The notes beneath the pieces are model-generated. The model had not been told where the DNA came from. It worked only from the letters and a program-made list of their open reading frames with translations, and ran no database searches. A stretch of 47,237 nt of DNA. It comes from Parvularia atlantis (taxonomy: Eukaryota; Opisthokonta; Rotosphaerida). Location: positions 1 to 47,237 of the forward strand of contig CALSCO010002484.1 in the NCBI GenBank assembly GCA_943704415.1. Reading direction: 5' to 3'. A program made the position numbers and the translations under genes. This document shows, in pieces, positions 16,962 through 31,900 of the stretch; position 1 is the first letter of the stretch; each line of letters begins with the position of its first letter.

Positions 16962-19900
16962 TTAGAACAACAAGCTTCGCGAAATTTCACGGCCGAGCAC
17001 GACGTCGGCCACGACGGCCGCCTCCTCGTTGTACCGGTGCAGCGCGTCGCGGATGGCGACCTCGATGCGCTGGGGCACGCACATCAGGGTGAGCAAGGCA
17101 GAACGCACGCAAGCACGCAAGCCGCACGCACCTCGCGCGTCTGCGCGTCGCCGCAAAACACGCGCACGTTGCGCACGGCGCTGCGCCGGCCAAAGACGCG
17201 CTCGAGGAACGACTTGCGCCGCCCGCGCACCTCGCTCGGGCGCACGCGCGGTAGGGCCGGCGCGGCCTCGCTCGTCGGCGACACGGCCACGGCAGGGTCG
17301 TTGGGCGCAGCGACCAGCGCCTCGTCCGGGTCGTCGGTCACGAGCAGATCGAGGGCCTCGCCGAGGCCGCGGATGCCCTGTGCGTGCGTGTGCGCGAGTC
17401 AGTGAGCAGCAGCACCACACACGCAGGCAGCACGCACCCGCAGTAGCGCCAGCGGCACCCGCCAACGCCGGGCCGAGCTGGTCATGCGCACCATCATCAC
17501 GTTCTTGTTGGAGATGACGAGGATCGTGCCGTCGGTCGGGAAGTGGAAGTGCGACAGATACACCTCGTCGCGCTGCTCGTCGCCGAGCGCGTCGACTGAC
17601 GCGAGCGACTCGTCCGACGACGATGACGACGACGACGACGACAATGAGCCCTCATCGTCCGATAGCGCGCCGCCCAGCGGCGGCAGCGACACGCCGCCGT
17701 CCACCGGCGCCAGCAGCGAGGGCCACGCCGCGGCCGACGCCGAGCCGTCGAGCGACGCGCCGTACGCCCGGTCCGGCACCGCATGCAGGTCGTGGTACGG
17801 GTACGGGCCGCTACCGTTGTGCACAAGCGCCGGCGAGCCGGGTCCGCGCGCGAACGGGTCGGCCGGGCCCCCGTGCGCCTCGTGCACGTGCGGGTGCTTG
17901 CGCTGCTGGTGGTACTGCCGGCCGTGCGCGACGTGCAGCGGGTCAAACGTCTCGAGCAGCGTGTGCTTGCGCTCGCTGCGGCGGCGGGCCTTGCGTTGCA
18001 GCAGCCGCAGCCGCATCGCGCCAAACGCGCTGGAGGCCGTGAAGGGCCGTACGGCGCCGTCCAGGCCGATGTGCCGCGGCAGACGCACCTGGCGCGCACC
18101 CACTTGGTCAACACAAAGACGCACCCAGGCGTCGCGACGCACGCACCGGGCCAGACTCGTCCAGCGACGAGTGCGTGAACAGCTGGTTGCGCACCGACTG
18201 CACAAAGATCGCCGCCCCGTCCATCAGGCCCACAACTGGCTTCGTCGCCAGCCCGACCGCGCCCTGGCCGGCGCCCTTGGCGAACGCCGGCAGCGCGTGG
18301 TACCCGATCGCCTTGGCCTCGCGCAGCTCGCGCCGCGGCTGGTTCACAACGCCCGCGCTGCCGCAGACCGCGTCAGCCACCCTCGCAGCACAGCAGCGAG
18401 CGCGCACGCACAGGCCCGATGACAGGCCCAGCTCGAGCGCCTTGAAGCTCGTCTTGACGCCCTTGACGATGTTGGCGCGCGAGCCCTCGTTGAGCGTGGC
18501 TACGTGCGCCGCGCATGAGTGTCACTGCGAAGACGAGCAAACGGGTGAACGGGCGAACGGGCGACGCACCGACGCGTTTGGCCTGGTACTTGCGGTCGAG
18601 CGTCGCCTCGGCGAGGCCACGGCCCAGCGAGCCCGTGATCTTGGACGTCGTCTCAAGCACGCTCACGCCGACGCTGCAACGCAAGCGCGCATCAGCCACG
18701 CAAGCGCACCGGGCACGCACCTCTTCAGCAGCGACGTCATGCCAATCGTGAGACCAACGGCAAAGTCACCGGGGCCGCCGCGCAGTAGTCCGTAGATCGG
18801 CTCGTAAAAAAAGTCCTCCTGACGACGCGCATGCGGCCGTCAGCGCCCGACGAGCAAGCGTACAGGTGGACAATCGGTGGCGCACCACGCCTTCGGCCAG
18901 ATTGCCCACGAGGTTGACCGGGTTGCCGAACGCCTCGACCGCGCCGACGATCTTGTAGATCTGCGGCCGTGTAGTGTGCTTTGAGCCACATGTCGCTGCT
19001 AGTGCTGCACGCGCGTGCGGCACCTGGAACAGCCCCTGGCGGACGTAGTGGCGCCGGCACAGCTGCAGCAGCGTCTTCTCGTCGGCAAAAAGCTTGTGCG
19101 CCTCGAGCGCTGAACGCTCACAGGTCAGCATGCACTGCGCACGGGTCGTAGCGCGCACCGTTCAGGTTGAGCCGCGCCTGCTTGACGTTGCCCCAGGTCA
19201 TCGCGAGCACGTTGAAGAGGACGTGAAACGCGTTGACCGAGCGCTGCGGGTCGGCCGTGACAAAGCTGCGGCTTGTGCTGCGCGAGCCAAAGAGCGCCGG
19301 CGCAGCGACCGGGTCCGACTCTTGCGTGCGCAGCAGCGTCAGCTGGAGCGTGATGGGCGACAGCTCGAACAGCTCAAAGTAGACGCGCACGTTGCCATTC
19401 TCGCCCAGCAGCGACATCACGCCCTCCTAAGCGACCGCGCTATCAGTGCACCGCGCTACTGGTACGTCGCACGCACGTCGTCGCGCAGGGTCGGCAGGGC
19501 CGGCTGTACGTCGCCGAGCGAGTCCTCCAGGTCGATCCAGTCCGGGATGAGCTCGTCGACGTAGGCCGACATGCGCGTCATAAACCTGCCAGTGGGCGGC
19601 ACTGTCAGCAGCAGCAGCAGCAGCAGCAGGGGTGCGGGCCACGCACGACTCGGTCAGCTCGACAGAAAACTCCTGGATGAGCATGAGGAAGCACTCGAAG
19701 ACCAGGAAGCCGATCGACTTGTTTTTGAGCAGGCGGAAGCGGACCTGCAGGAACGGCACGTGGTCGCCCTGCACCGTGCGCGCCGAGGCGTGGGGCGCTC
19801 CGCAGCACCATTCCGCTCACATGGCGTACCTGGGCGTTGAGCAGCTCGGCCTTGCGGCGGCTGGCCTCATCCTTGACGATCGTGTCCTGCGCCGCCGCCG

Positions 19901-22900
19901 CCGCGGTCAGCGACCCATGCAGCGGCGTGCCGCGCACGTCAAACGCACCACGAGCGACGGCCGCATCCGCACGCGCGTCTGGTACACTGCGACGGGGAAG
20001 ATGCTGCCGGGGATCTGGTTGTCGACCTGGAAGCTGCGCTACGGCGTCAGTGTACCGCGCGCGGCGACCAGCGTCCATCCTCCGGCGCACTTTTGCAGCG
20101 TCGCCACAAACGTGCCATCGACGTCGCTCGAGTCGTAGCGCACGTCCCAGCCGCTCAGCGTGATGTATACGAGCTCTATCGGCTGGTGGTCCAGCAGCGA
20201 CACGCCGAGGCCCTTGAGCGAGACGTCAAACATCCACGCGACCTACGCGAGACGCGCGTCAGGCGCCTGCCTACGAGTGTGCCACACGCACGGTCGCGTT
20301 GCCGAGGTTGGCCGCGAGCGCGCCTTGGCGCTGCCCGTAGACGGTCTTCTTGCGTCGCAGGTGCAGCAGGTGGCGCTTTGCGCAGCGCGTCAGCGAGAGT
20401 GCAGCCACCGTTCAGCGGCACGCGACGCACCAGCCCGTGACGCTCGCCCTGGGCCGTGCGCTGCGGCGGGACCTCGGCGGTGCCAGCGGTGCTCGTTGGT
20501 GCGTCAGCGGGTGCGCTGGCGTCGACGGATGCGGCGGTCTCGTTGAGCACGCGCAGCACAGTGACGCTGCCCTCAACCGTCAGCTGGAACGCGATCACGG
20601 CCTCGTGAGCCGGCGCGACGCTGAAGACGGTCTCGCGCGGCTTGCCCTTGGGCCGCTTGTGCGTGCGCCGCGGCAAGTTGAGATGGCTCACGCTGTAGTG
20701 CAGCCCCGGCGCGGCGGCGAGCGACGTCGCGAGCGTGGCCAGCGCGCCGCTCGTGTGCAGTTGGGGTGCCGCCGCTTCTGCCGTCGCCGCTGCCGTCGCC
20801 GACGCCTGGCCGAGTCGCACGGGCGGGATGTCGCCGATCGAGCGCAGGTCGATCTCGCGAGTCTCGCCGCCGACGTGCACGCGCACGACGTGCTCGTGGT
20901 GCAGCGAGTCGTCCCACACGAACGGCACGCCCTGGTTGGCGTGCGCCGTGTATCTGTCGACCGGCGCGTGAGCAGCCAACTGCAGCACGAACAGCCACGC
21001 ACTTGCGCCCGGGCACGTGCCCGATCTGCTCAAAGACGACCGGGACGTCGGTAAAGTTGTCGAGGCGGTACGGCGGCGGGCCCTGGTGGTGCGCGATGTG
21101 CAGGAAGAGCACCTGCTCCTGCAGCTTGACGTCGACGCGGATGATCGTGGCCACGTCCTCGCGCGTCAGCTTCGGGTGCCGCCGGTTGCTCGGCGCAGGG
21201 ATCTTGAGGAACGTCGTCCCGATTGACATCGGGTCGACCGCGGCCGACCAGCCGCTGCGGCCGGGCTGGCGCAGCGCCACACGCGGCGTCGTTGCGAGTG
21301 AGTCGGATGAGATCAGATGGAACGCGGCCTCGTCGCCGGGCCCGAACAGCTTGGGCCGGCTCACGGGCTCGACGACTGCCCGCGCGCAACACCACCCCAG
21401 TCAGTCGCACTGCGCGCTGCATGCAGCACGGCCACACGCACGGTGCGGGTCGATTGGTCGCGGCCGGCCCTCGGATGCGGTTGCTGTGGCCGACGCGGAC
21501 GCCGACATCGAGGCCGACGTGGACGCGGACGCAGACGCCGTCGACGGCTCGCGCACGTTGCTCGCAGACGACGTCGTCTCGCGGTCGACCTGCACGGCCT
21601 CGGTCTCGGCCGCCGCGCCGGCCAGCGCCTCGGCCTCGATCAGCTCCTCGTCCGTCATCAGCACGAGGCCCGGCGGGTGCAGCGGCAGCGGTGCCGACGG
21701 CGACGCGTTCAGGATCGACGCCTCCCACGCGGCGGCCGGGTCCCCCTCGTCTGTCACGGTCATCGACGGCACCTCCCACACGTGCGCGGCAGGGCTGGGC
21801 TCGAGCACGAGCGCCGGCGACGAGGGCTCAGACGGAACGTAGTTGATCGGCACCGTCACGCCGAGCGACGCCGCCGGCGTGGCTGCAGGCCGTCGCGTGG
21901 TCGTCTCGAGTGCCGGTGCTAGCGGCGGCTGAGCGGGCGTCGGAAGGAGTGGTACCACGGCTGGCGACGCATTTGCCTGCACTGCCGCGGCCGGCAGGCT
22001 CTGTGTCGGTCCAGGCGCGGTGGCGTGCATCGCTTGCACGCCGTGAGGGGCGTACACGTCCTGCGCGCCCGCCCGCTTGAGCGAGTTGGGCAGCCCGCGG
22101 AAAAAGTCCTTGACGCGCTTGCCGCGCGAGCGCTTCGGTGCGGCGGCGTCCGGGTGCTTGACGCGCGGCTGGTCGCGGACGGACGCGGGTGTAGTCGTCG
22201 GCACGGCGGGCAGACCGATCGCCGCCGCTGTCGCGAGGGCCACGGCCGACGGGACAATCGCGCCCGCCGCGGCCTCCTCTCGCTTGCCGTCGCCGTTGAG
22301 GTCGGTCGCAAAGTCGTGCACGCGCACGTGCGACAGCTCGAACTGGAACGGCGAGTCGTTGACAACGACGTAGCGCGGCGTGAGCGTGACCACGCGCGTC
22401 TTGGCAAACACGCCCTTGCCAAACTCGACCTGCGCCGCACTCGTGAGAACGGGCACGACACACGATACGGCGCACCTTCAGGCCGAGCTGGTAGCCGCCC
22501 AGCCCTTGCGACGCCTCCAGCTGCACCTCGTTCTTGACGCCGACCGCGTTGAACGAGAACGGCTGCGAGCGCGTGCGCAGCTGTCAGCCGGCGCACGCAC
22601 CAGCAGGCGGCGAGCGGCAGACGGCACCTTGCTCCACGCCGTGTCCTGGGCGCGCAGGACCATGCGCGAGCCGAACGGGTTGAAGCGCGAGGCGGAGAAG
22701 AGCGCGAGCGGGGCGGTCTCGCCCACGCCGCCCTCGCCGTCGTCCATCGTCGCACGGGCAAAGAACAGGCCCGTCTGCACGCCACGCACAGGCGGGTCAG
22801 ACGGACGGCGAGGACGGCGGGGACGGCGTGCACGCACCTCGCTACGGCTGTCGTTCGTGTGCGCCTTCTCGCGGTCGAACGAGAGCGCCGAGTACTGCGC

Positions 22901-25900
22901 GTGCGCAAGCGTGAGTGAGCAAACATGCGCAGTGTGTGCAGCCCTCGACACACGATGCGCGCGCTCAGGTCGAGGCCCGTGCGGTTGATGACAATGAACT
23001 GCGCGTAGACGGCGATCTGGCGGCAGATGCTGGCGAGGGCGTCGCGCGTGGACCTGCGCGCGTGTTAGCGACCGGGCCAGCGCTCCCCCGCGCGCACGCA
23101 CTTGATGCGCAGCGAGATCTGCTCCGCGCCGTGCGAGTTGTGCTGCAGCGTGATCGTCTCCTCGTCGTGGCGCAGGTGCATGGGCGAGCCCATCTCATAC
23201 ATGAACGCGGGCAGGAGGATGCGCATGCCCGGGTCGCCTGTGCAGCGGCGCACTGTGAGCCGCACGCACTGCACGCAGCGTGCGCGGCGCACCCTTGGTC
23301 GGGTCGACGAAGAGGTACCCGCATTTGCCCGACGGCACGGTCGCAGTGCTGATCGGCGCGCTGCCGCGGTCGGCAACGATCACCGTCATCGTCACCGGCA
23401 GCAGGTTCTGCGGCACGGTGTCAGTGGGCGCAACCACAGCCGCGCGCACGCACCTGGATCGCGAGCGGCGCGAGGATGCGCACGACGAGGGCCCCGTGCT
23501 GCTTGTCGTCGAGCACGCTCGAGACCACAAACACGAACGCTGCCGCCAGCCGCTCGACCGGCACGCCCGCCGACGCCTGCCGCTTGCGCTCGCTCTTGCT
23601 CGCCGCGCCGCCGCTGCTCGAGGCCGACAGCAGGGAGTAGAGCGCGGCGGGCACGGGCGGCGTGGCCGTGCCGGCGACGGCCGCGTCGGCGTAGCAGGTC
23701 ATCGTGACGTGCTCGGCCTGGCGGAAACGGCACTCGAACGACGCGTCCGAGTAGAGCCACGCGCTGCGGGCGATCTCCGGGCGCGACGAGCGGCGTGCGC
23801 GCGCATGCGCCGTAGTGGTGCTGTACGTCGTTGAGGCGTGCGCGGTGCCGAAGGACGGCCGGGGCGCCTGCCCGAGCGACGCTGATGACGAGCTGGAGCC
23901 CGAGCTCGAGCTGGACGACGAGCCGCTCGACCTGAGCGACGTTGTGCGCACTGGCCGCGCTCCTGCCGCCGAGCCGATGGGCGCCTTGCCGAGTGGCAGT
24001 GCCCAGGTGCCGTTGACCGCGCCCTGCTGAACAAACTCGACCTGCTGCTCCTTTGCGTCCTCGACAACAGTCTCGCCGGCCGCGTCGTCGAGCACGGGCA
24101 CGCCGTCGACCGTGGGCGCGTCCTCGACGACAATCTGGCCAGGCAGAACGACCTCGTCGGGCACAACGACCTCGTCGGGCACAACGGGCGGCGAGGGCGG
24201 CAGCAGCGGCCCGCTCGTGTACTCTTCCTCGTCGGATGAGCTCGCGGCGTCGCCGCCGTCAGCCGCGGTGCCGTGCTGCGGCGCGAGGCGGCGCCGGAAT
24301 GGGTCAAGCACGGGCTTGAAGCGCATGGTCGTGCGCAGCGAGAAACCGATGGGCACGTTGAGGTTGCTGTTGGGCGCGACCACGCGCTCCATGACCTGGC
24401 CCAGGCGGCTGACCATCGACACGGCGAAGGGCACGTCGGTCGCGTTGTGCACTTGCGTGGCCGAGCGCATCGTGACAATCTTGACGCCGGCGACCCACTC
24501 GACGTCGCACGCGATGCGCCCGCACAGCTCGCGCGTGTCCTGCGCCGTCGGTCGTATGTGAGCGGACGACAGCGACGTGCCAACGACGGCGCACCTCGAG
24601 CCGCAGCCACGCCGTGTGCGTGCCCAGCCGGTTGACCGACAGAAACACCTCGGCCATCTCGGGCTGAATGTGCAGCTTGACGCCGATGCGGATCTCCGAG
24701 CCGAGGTCGTCGGTCTGTGCGCGGCGGGCGCCGTCAGCGCGTGCGTCCGACAGACGGCTTCGCGGTCAGCGCACCTCGGACGGCAGGCGGATGGTCGGAC
24801 TCCAGCGCGTCTGTGTGTGCGGCGGGAGGATGCGCCGGTTCATGGGGTGCGTTGCCGACCAGCACACGAGCTCGAAGCCGGTGTCGTTCACAAACTGGAA
24901 GGGCAGATGCTCCTCGCTGTGGCCGCGCGCCTGCCGGGAGCTTCGCGTGAGCAGACTAGTGCGCAGCGTCCTCGAGCGCAAGTGCACCGACGGGTGGTGG
25001 TGCATGTCCAGCCGGCGGAAGATGGCCAGCGCCGTGTGCACCAGGTCCGTCGAGATGCTCAGCTCAAGCCGGTCCTGCGAGCGCACGGACAGCTTGCGCC
25101 GCCCGAGCGGGCCGCGCGTGGCCGAGCACTGTGCGCCGCCAGCAGTTCAGCGCACGACGGGCAGCAGCAGCAGCGCGGACGGCGCACCTCGATCTGCACC
25201 GGCCAAAACTCGAGCAGCGAGTCCCAGAGCGAGCGGTGGCTGTTGAAGAAGTTGACGCCGAGGTTGAGCGCAAGCTTGCCCTTGACCTGCCGCACGAGAG
25301 CACGCATCAGGCGCGTCCTTAGGCTCGGCGGCCCACGCACCTCCGTGGCCGAGCTCTCAAGCATGATCTCGTTGGCCGACAGGCGCGTGCTCAGGAACGG
25401 CAGCACAACCGCGCCGTCATCGTGGCTGAGCAGGAGGTGGATGCCCTCGACGAACACGACCATGCGGTCGACCTCGTTCTCGCATGGCGCCTGCGCGTGA
25501 GTGCGATCGTGTGAGCAGCTGTTTGCGGCGACTGTTGCATAGAGCACGGCCGCACCTGCGACGCGCTCACGCCCGTGCTGAATGAGCGCCGCAGCTTGTC
25601 GCGCAGCAGCACAATCGGCTCAAACTGGTCGATGGTTGAGAGCGAGAGCAGGCGCTTGGCGCCCGGCTGCAGCTCCGGGTGCAGGAACGCTGAGCGCTGG
25701 CAGGCCTGATCGAGGGCGTCGATCATGCTCTTGATGACGAGGATGTCGTGCAGGGTAATGTGCATGTCGAGCGCGTGCGCGCGCAGGGTGCCGTTTGTGC
25801 GCAGGTGCGTCACGGTCGCGCCCTCGGTGTGCGTCGCACCAAAGACGACGTCGAGCGCGGCGTCCATCGGCTCCTGCGGCGCGCGGCACACCGTCAGGCG

Positions 25901-28900
25901 CCGTCGCGTTGCGCGCGCCCCGCACGTACCAGCAGCGCAAAGCAGCGGCGGTCGACCGGGCGGTTCGCACTGCCGGCCATGACGCACGCGCGGACCTCGA
26001 AGGCGCGCACGCTGCCGCGGCATGTCGAGCCGTCCTTGTGCAGCGACACGCGCTCGCACTGCAGCCGCATCGCGTTGCCGGCCTGCAGCGTGCCCGCGCA
26101 CAGTACCACGCTCAGGTTGGCCACCTCGAGCTGCACCGACAGCCGGATCTGCGCGCGTGCGCCGCAAATCGAGTCTCAGTCGGGTCGGCGTACATGCACG
26201 CGCGAGGCGCACCAGTGCCGACTGCGATGACAGCGGCTCCTGCCCTGGGATGGGCGCGGCTGCAGCGGCCGTGGTCGTGGTCGTCGTGGTCGTCGTGTAG
26301 CCGCCGGTCGCGTCGGGCGTGACCGTCGTTGTTGTCGTCGACGTCGCAACGGGCGGCTCGGGCCGCGGCGGAATCGTCGGCGGCTCGGATGACATGGCCT
26401 GCGCGGCCGAGGCGGTCAGCAAGGCACATTGCATGACGTACGGCGCACCTGCATGCGATCGGCAAACGGGACGAGGATCACGTCGGCCATCTCGATCCAG
26501 TAGTCAAACTGGACGCCGACGTGCACGTCGCTCAGCGACAGCGCAAAGCCCTGAAAGACGTCGTTGCTGCTGAGCACGCGCGCATACAGGTTGCTGACCG
26601 CGAGCACGTCGTGCGTGACACCCGACGGACTGCGGGTGCGTCAGCCGCGCTGGTCGCAGCACGAGGCGGGACGGACGCACCAGCGCACGTCCAGAGCGCT
26701 CACGCGGCGGATCGAAAACTCGGTCGAGATGCTCCCGTCCGAGCGCAGCACGCCGACGCAGGCCAGGTCGTGCACGCTGAACTCGCCGACGTGGACGCGG
26801 CGCCGCGTGGCGCACAGTCGCGCTGCCGTGCCGTGAGTGCGTGTGCGTGTGCAGACAAAGCGGCGCACCGGTGCTGACGCTGCGCAGCGGGCCGCGCACG
26901 TCGCCGCTCGCGCTGTCGTCCGACCATGAGCGATGGCGCTGCTTCGTCTTGACGCCCGCGTACTCGTCCACGAGCGAAATGCGCAGCGGCTTGGGCGAGA
27001 CGCACCTGCGTGCGTTCGCGCGTGTCAGCGGCAGGCGATGCGGCGAGGCGCGCGCGCACCAGTCGATGACCGACCACAGCTTGAACGAGGTCTGCATCTC
27101 GCGGAACAGGTGGTTGCGCTGCAGCAGCTTCCACCGCGGCACGGTCTCGGTCATGGTCTGCCGAGCGTGCGAGATGTGGGACGCCTGCGCATCACCGACA
27201 GCCGCGCGTGCGCACGGCAAACTCGCGCCGCAGCGCAGCGTTGCGCTCCTCGGCCAGTTGCCGCACGCGCTGTTCGTACTGGCGGATGTGCACGCGCGCG
27301 CGCTTGAGCACGATCGGCAGCGGGTCGTTCTCGACGGCGTAGCGCTCCCACGGCGGCGACCTGCGTGCGACATTCGTGTCGTCAGCCCGTCCGTGCACCG
27401 GCCGGCGAGCGGCTGCAACGCACAGGAACGCGACGCTGTCGCTGCTGTCGACCGACTGCGGCATAAACATGCGCCGCAGCTCGTCAGAGCGCACGGTCAG
27501 GTCTGGCACGGCGGCCTGCTCGGCGTCGATGTCGGGCGAGAACGTGTCGACCTCGGACAGCGCGGCCGGCGCCGCCGAGAGCGTGTCATCCGTCTCGGGG
27601 CTGTGCAGCGCGACGAGGCTGTCGCTGCTGCTGTCGCTGCCGGCGTCGCTGTCGCTGCCGGTGTCGCTGTCGCTGCCGGCGTCGCTGTCGCTGTCGAGCA
27701 CGCTGCTGTCGGCCGTGGCGCCAGTTGAGGTGCTGCCGGTCAGCGTCGATGCGTCTGGCCGGCTGCCGACGCGGATGGGCGCGAGCGGCGGGCGCGCGGG
27801 CTTTGTTTGCGTCGTGGCCGACGCCCCGCTGTCACCGGCGGGCGGATGCGCACCCAAACGGGTGGCGGCTGCGGCTCTGGTCAGCCCCGGTTCGCGCAGG
27901 CCGCACGTGTGCCCACCGGTCGCGCCCGGCCAGATGCCCAGCGGCGCAATCAGCTTGATCAGGAGCATGATCTGCTTGTCCGAGACGTCGACGGTGATGC
28001 CGCTGTCCTTGATCACGATCTGCACGGGCCGCATCAGGCGGGCCGAGGCATCACGCACGCCGGGCCCGTGCGCCACCTGCATGTCCGGGATGACAAAGTC
28101 GTACGGGTCCGTGTTGCGCACGCAGAAGAGCTGCAGGCTGTACGGGTGCAGCAACAGGTCGACGTCGAGCGCGCCCGCCAGGTTGAGGCTGTGCGTCGTC
28201 ACCTTGATGCTCTCGACCTTGACCGTCATCTCTGCGCCACAGTGTCAGCGGCCAGTGCGCGCCGCGGCAGACGCGGGGGCGCACGGTCGATGTGGTCCTC
28301 GTCCATCAGGTCGTTGCAGATCGACATCGCGCCCAGCCCGACCTCGACCATCTCCACGGCTGCCATGAAGGGGCGCAGACGCACGACGGGCAGGGCCATT
28401 TGCACGTCCTGCGCGCGCGCACATGCACACGGTCAGGACACAGGCGCTGGGCGTGCGGGCGTCGCGCGCACCCACAGGATGAATGTGTCTGGGTTGATGA
28501 TGCCGTTCTTGCGCAGGAAGCGGATGACGGCCTTCGAGCCGCGCACGACCGCCGGCTTGACATCGGCGAAGCTGGCCACGGCCGCGTCAGTCGAGGCGCA
28601 TTGCACGCAGCGCACGGCACGCACCCCCCGATCAGCTCAATCAGCTCGGCCAGCTGCACCGGCGCGAGGTTGAGCTCAAGCGGCGTCACGTACACGCCGA
28701 TGGACGAGTCGTAGCCGGCGTAGAGCGCAAACTCCCTGCGCGTCGAGCGCGTGAGAGAGGGGTCGAGCACGCCGCGACGACGCACTTTGGGTAGTGTGCG
28801 AGCACAAACGCCATTGTCTGGTCCTCGGTCGAGCGCAAGATTTGCACGGGCGCGAGGCCCGGGCGGCGCCGGTCGGGCTGCAGCGTCTGGTGCACCGCGA

Positions 28901-31900
28901 GCGCGCCTGGGCACGGCGTCATCAGGCGAGGCACAGGCGGCACGCGCGCCGCACCGACGTGGCCCTCGATCAGCGTCGCGCGGTCGGTCGAGAGGATGCG
29001 CAGGTCGCTCGGGTCGAGCGCGCCCTCGAGCACGGCGCTGTCGCCGCGCATGATCGCGATGCGCGTATCTGGCGCAGCACCCGCGTGCGTGAGCTGTCGC
29101 AGCCAGGCGATCACGCCTGGTGTGCGCACGCACCCATCAGGTAGATCTCGTAGACCAAGACCCAGCCGAGCTTGGGCTGTGCAACGAGGTTCTCCGGGTC
29201 CGACAGCGTCAGCAGCAGGTACGTCTGGAGGCGCTGGCGGAACGTGCGGTCGAGCGTCTCATTGTCAAAGTCATGCTCTGTGCCGCCGCGCGTGCCGGTT
29301 AGGCGCACACGCCGGCCCTTCCGGTCACGCACCATCGATCGCCGCGAGCGCCGCGCGTACGCAGTCAACGTTGGCAAAGTTCATCGACAGGAACACGTCG
29401 TAGAAGATCGGCAGGAGCCGCGCGTCGAACGCGACCGTGCTCTGCGGCCGTGCCTGAGCCACATCCTCGCCTGCCACCCTGCACGCACCTGGCCGAGGTC
29501 GATGTGCACAGTCTGGTCAACGTAGTGGTATCGCGACGCAAACTCGCTGTTCTCGCGCATGACCTCGGCGTAGCGAAAGAAGAGCGCGCACGGCTTGCCG
29601 CGGCGGTCGCGGACGAGGCTGCACGGCTGCGTCGTTCGCAGCAAGTGCTCTGCACCGGGATGGGACGTCACCGCCAGGCGAAGTAGCAGCAGCGATGGGT
29701 GCGCACCGGTCGCCGTGTCAAGCCGCAGCACGGGCACCTTGTGCAGCGCGTCGGTGATGACTGCGCTCGACACCTCGACGTCGACGATGATGTCGTACAC
29801 GCGCGAGAGCACGCCCAGGTTGAGCCCGTCGGCGACGATCGTGCCGAGGTAGCCCTTGCGCGCCGCGGCGAGGCTGCATGGGCGGGTGCGTGTGAGGCGA
29901 CGACGATCGAGCGTGCGCGCGCGGCCAGGCGCACCTCTGCTGCGACAGCTTGAGCACGAGCGCCTCAAACTGCACGTCTAGGTCGATCAACGTCTGGTTG
30001 AACGTTCGCGGACGGAGCTTGGCGGCGGCGTCCTGTGCAGACACAGAGCCAGCGTAAGCGCATGCGCAACTGGGCACACAACCGCACCCCGCCGGCCTCG
30101 TTGGCGGCGAAGGGCGATCGCGAGGGCTTGACAAAGCGCTTGGCCGTCTCGGACTGCATGAAGGCCATCTCGGCGGCGTGGGGCGACGACCTGTTGCTGC
30201 GCGTGAGCACGGTGCGCGGCCGCATCCGGCGGACGCACAGCGGTGGCGCCGAGGGCATGTTGGACCAGAAGATGAGCCGCGTCGTGACGAGCAGCATGGT
30301 CATCACCGCCACAAGCATGTGCACGCCCGCATCCGACACGAGAAAGGTCACCGCGGGCACCCTATGCGCACGACGTAAAATGAGTGAGCGCAACAGAGCG
30401 AGGCGCTCGCACTTGAACTTGATTGAGACGATCGGGTGCTGCCGGCTGAGGTGGTCGTGGCAGTGCGTGACGATGATGCGCTGGCAGCAGGTATCAGTCG
30501 GCCGTTCACGCGACGCGCGACGCACCAGGTCAAACGGCGGGCCGTCACTGCCCGGCACGACCTCGCGTAAGGGCGACGTGCGCTCGGTGTCGTTCGGGCT
30601 GAAGTAAATCTGCGGGCTGTGGATCGTGACGCAGTGCGTGTCGAAGAGCGTCGTGGCGTGCGGCCGGTCCGGGTGGCGGTGCGCGACATTGGTGTCGACG
30701 ACGACCTTGCCCAGGTCGAGCAAGATGCACGGGCCTGGCACGATCTGGCAACTGCGCCGCCGCCGGAGTGTGAGCGCGTCGGACGGCAATTGCCTGCGCA
30801 CCTCGATGGGATGACGACGAAGACGTTGCCCAGATCGGCGTTGATGTTGGCCACGAGCGTGTCACGCCGCGGCCACGGCACGGGGCTGTCGAGGCGCGCG
30901 CCCGGGTCATCGGCCACGAGCGTGTAGTACACGTCCATGGGCATGAAGTCGACGAAGAAGTGCACGAGCGACTGCATCAGCTCGTCCTGCGCACGAGGCG
31001 TAAGCGAGTGTGCGGCGGCCCATCGCGACCACGCACCTTCCACACAAACTTGAGCGGCGCGACGTGCGCCTGCAGGTGTAGCACGTCGTGCGACGGCTGC
31101 ATTTCGTGCAGCAACTGCATGTGCAGCATCTTGGGCCGCGCGGCGGGGCGGTTGCTGTGCTCCGCAGACCTGCCACGGGCGACGGTGATCAGCACACTGC
31201 GCCCGCAAAGATAGTCGCGGCACCTGGCTGCGGGCGCGGGCGTGCTGGGATGCGACGTCGCGGCGGCGTGCGCGTCGTCCAACTGCAGCGGCACAGGGAA
31301 CAGCCAGCCCGGGTGCTGCCGGTCGTGCACGGCCATGTCGATGACGGTGATGGCGGCTGACGTGGCGTGGTCGCGCTGGCGCATCCGCGGCAGAGTGAGA
31401 CTGCCACGTGTCTGACGCTTGACATGGGCGCGCGCACCTGCTGCAGCGACACGGCCACGCCCCTCACGCTCAGCTCGACGATCGGCGTGGCCGGCTGAAG
31501 CAAGCGGTGGATCGACGTCCGTGCCGCGCCCGCCGCGGACGACTCGGACGCGAACGAGACCGCGCTGCGCGCCGCGCCCGACGACATCGACGCGCCGAGG
31601 CTGGCCGAGCGCCCGTGGCCCGGCACGACCATGCCGGCCGAGGCCGTCTGAGGGATGCCCGCGGCCGACATGTTGAGCGCGTAGCAGTTCTTGCCCTTCT
31701 CGGCGATCGTGTGCGGCTGCGACGACTTGACCGTGACCGAGACGCTCGGCAGCTTGAGGTCGAACGCGAGCGTGTCGGCCTGCGCGGGCGCGGTGGCGAG
31801 GAAGATCTCGCGCTTGATCTGCTCCTCTATGTCGTCCGCGAGCGACGTCTGCTCGGCCTTGGTCCAGAACGGGTCGCTATCAAACGGCGTGAGCTTCGAT

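Noticed and set aside
26841-27728. 295-codon plus-strand frame inside VPS13
   Set aside because: It is antisense to conserved VPS13 exons, Arg/Ala/Val-rich and without any motif; expected in 70% GC DNA.
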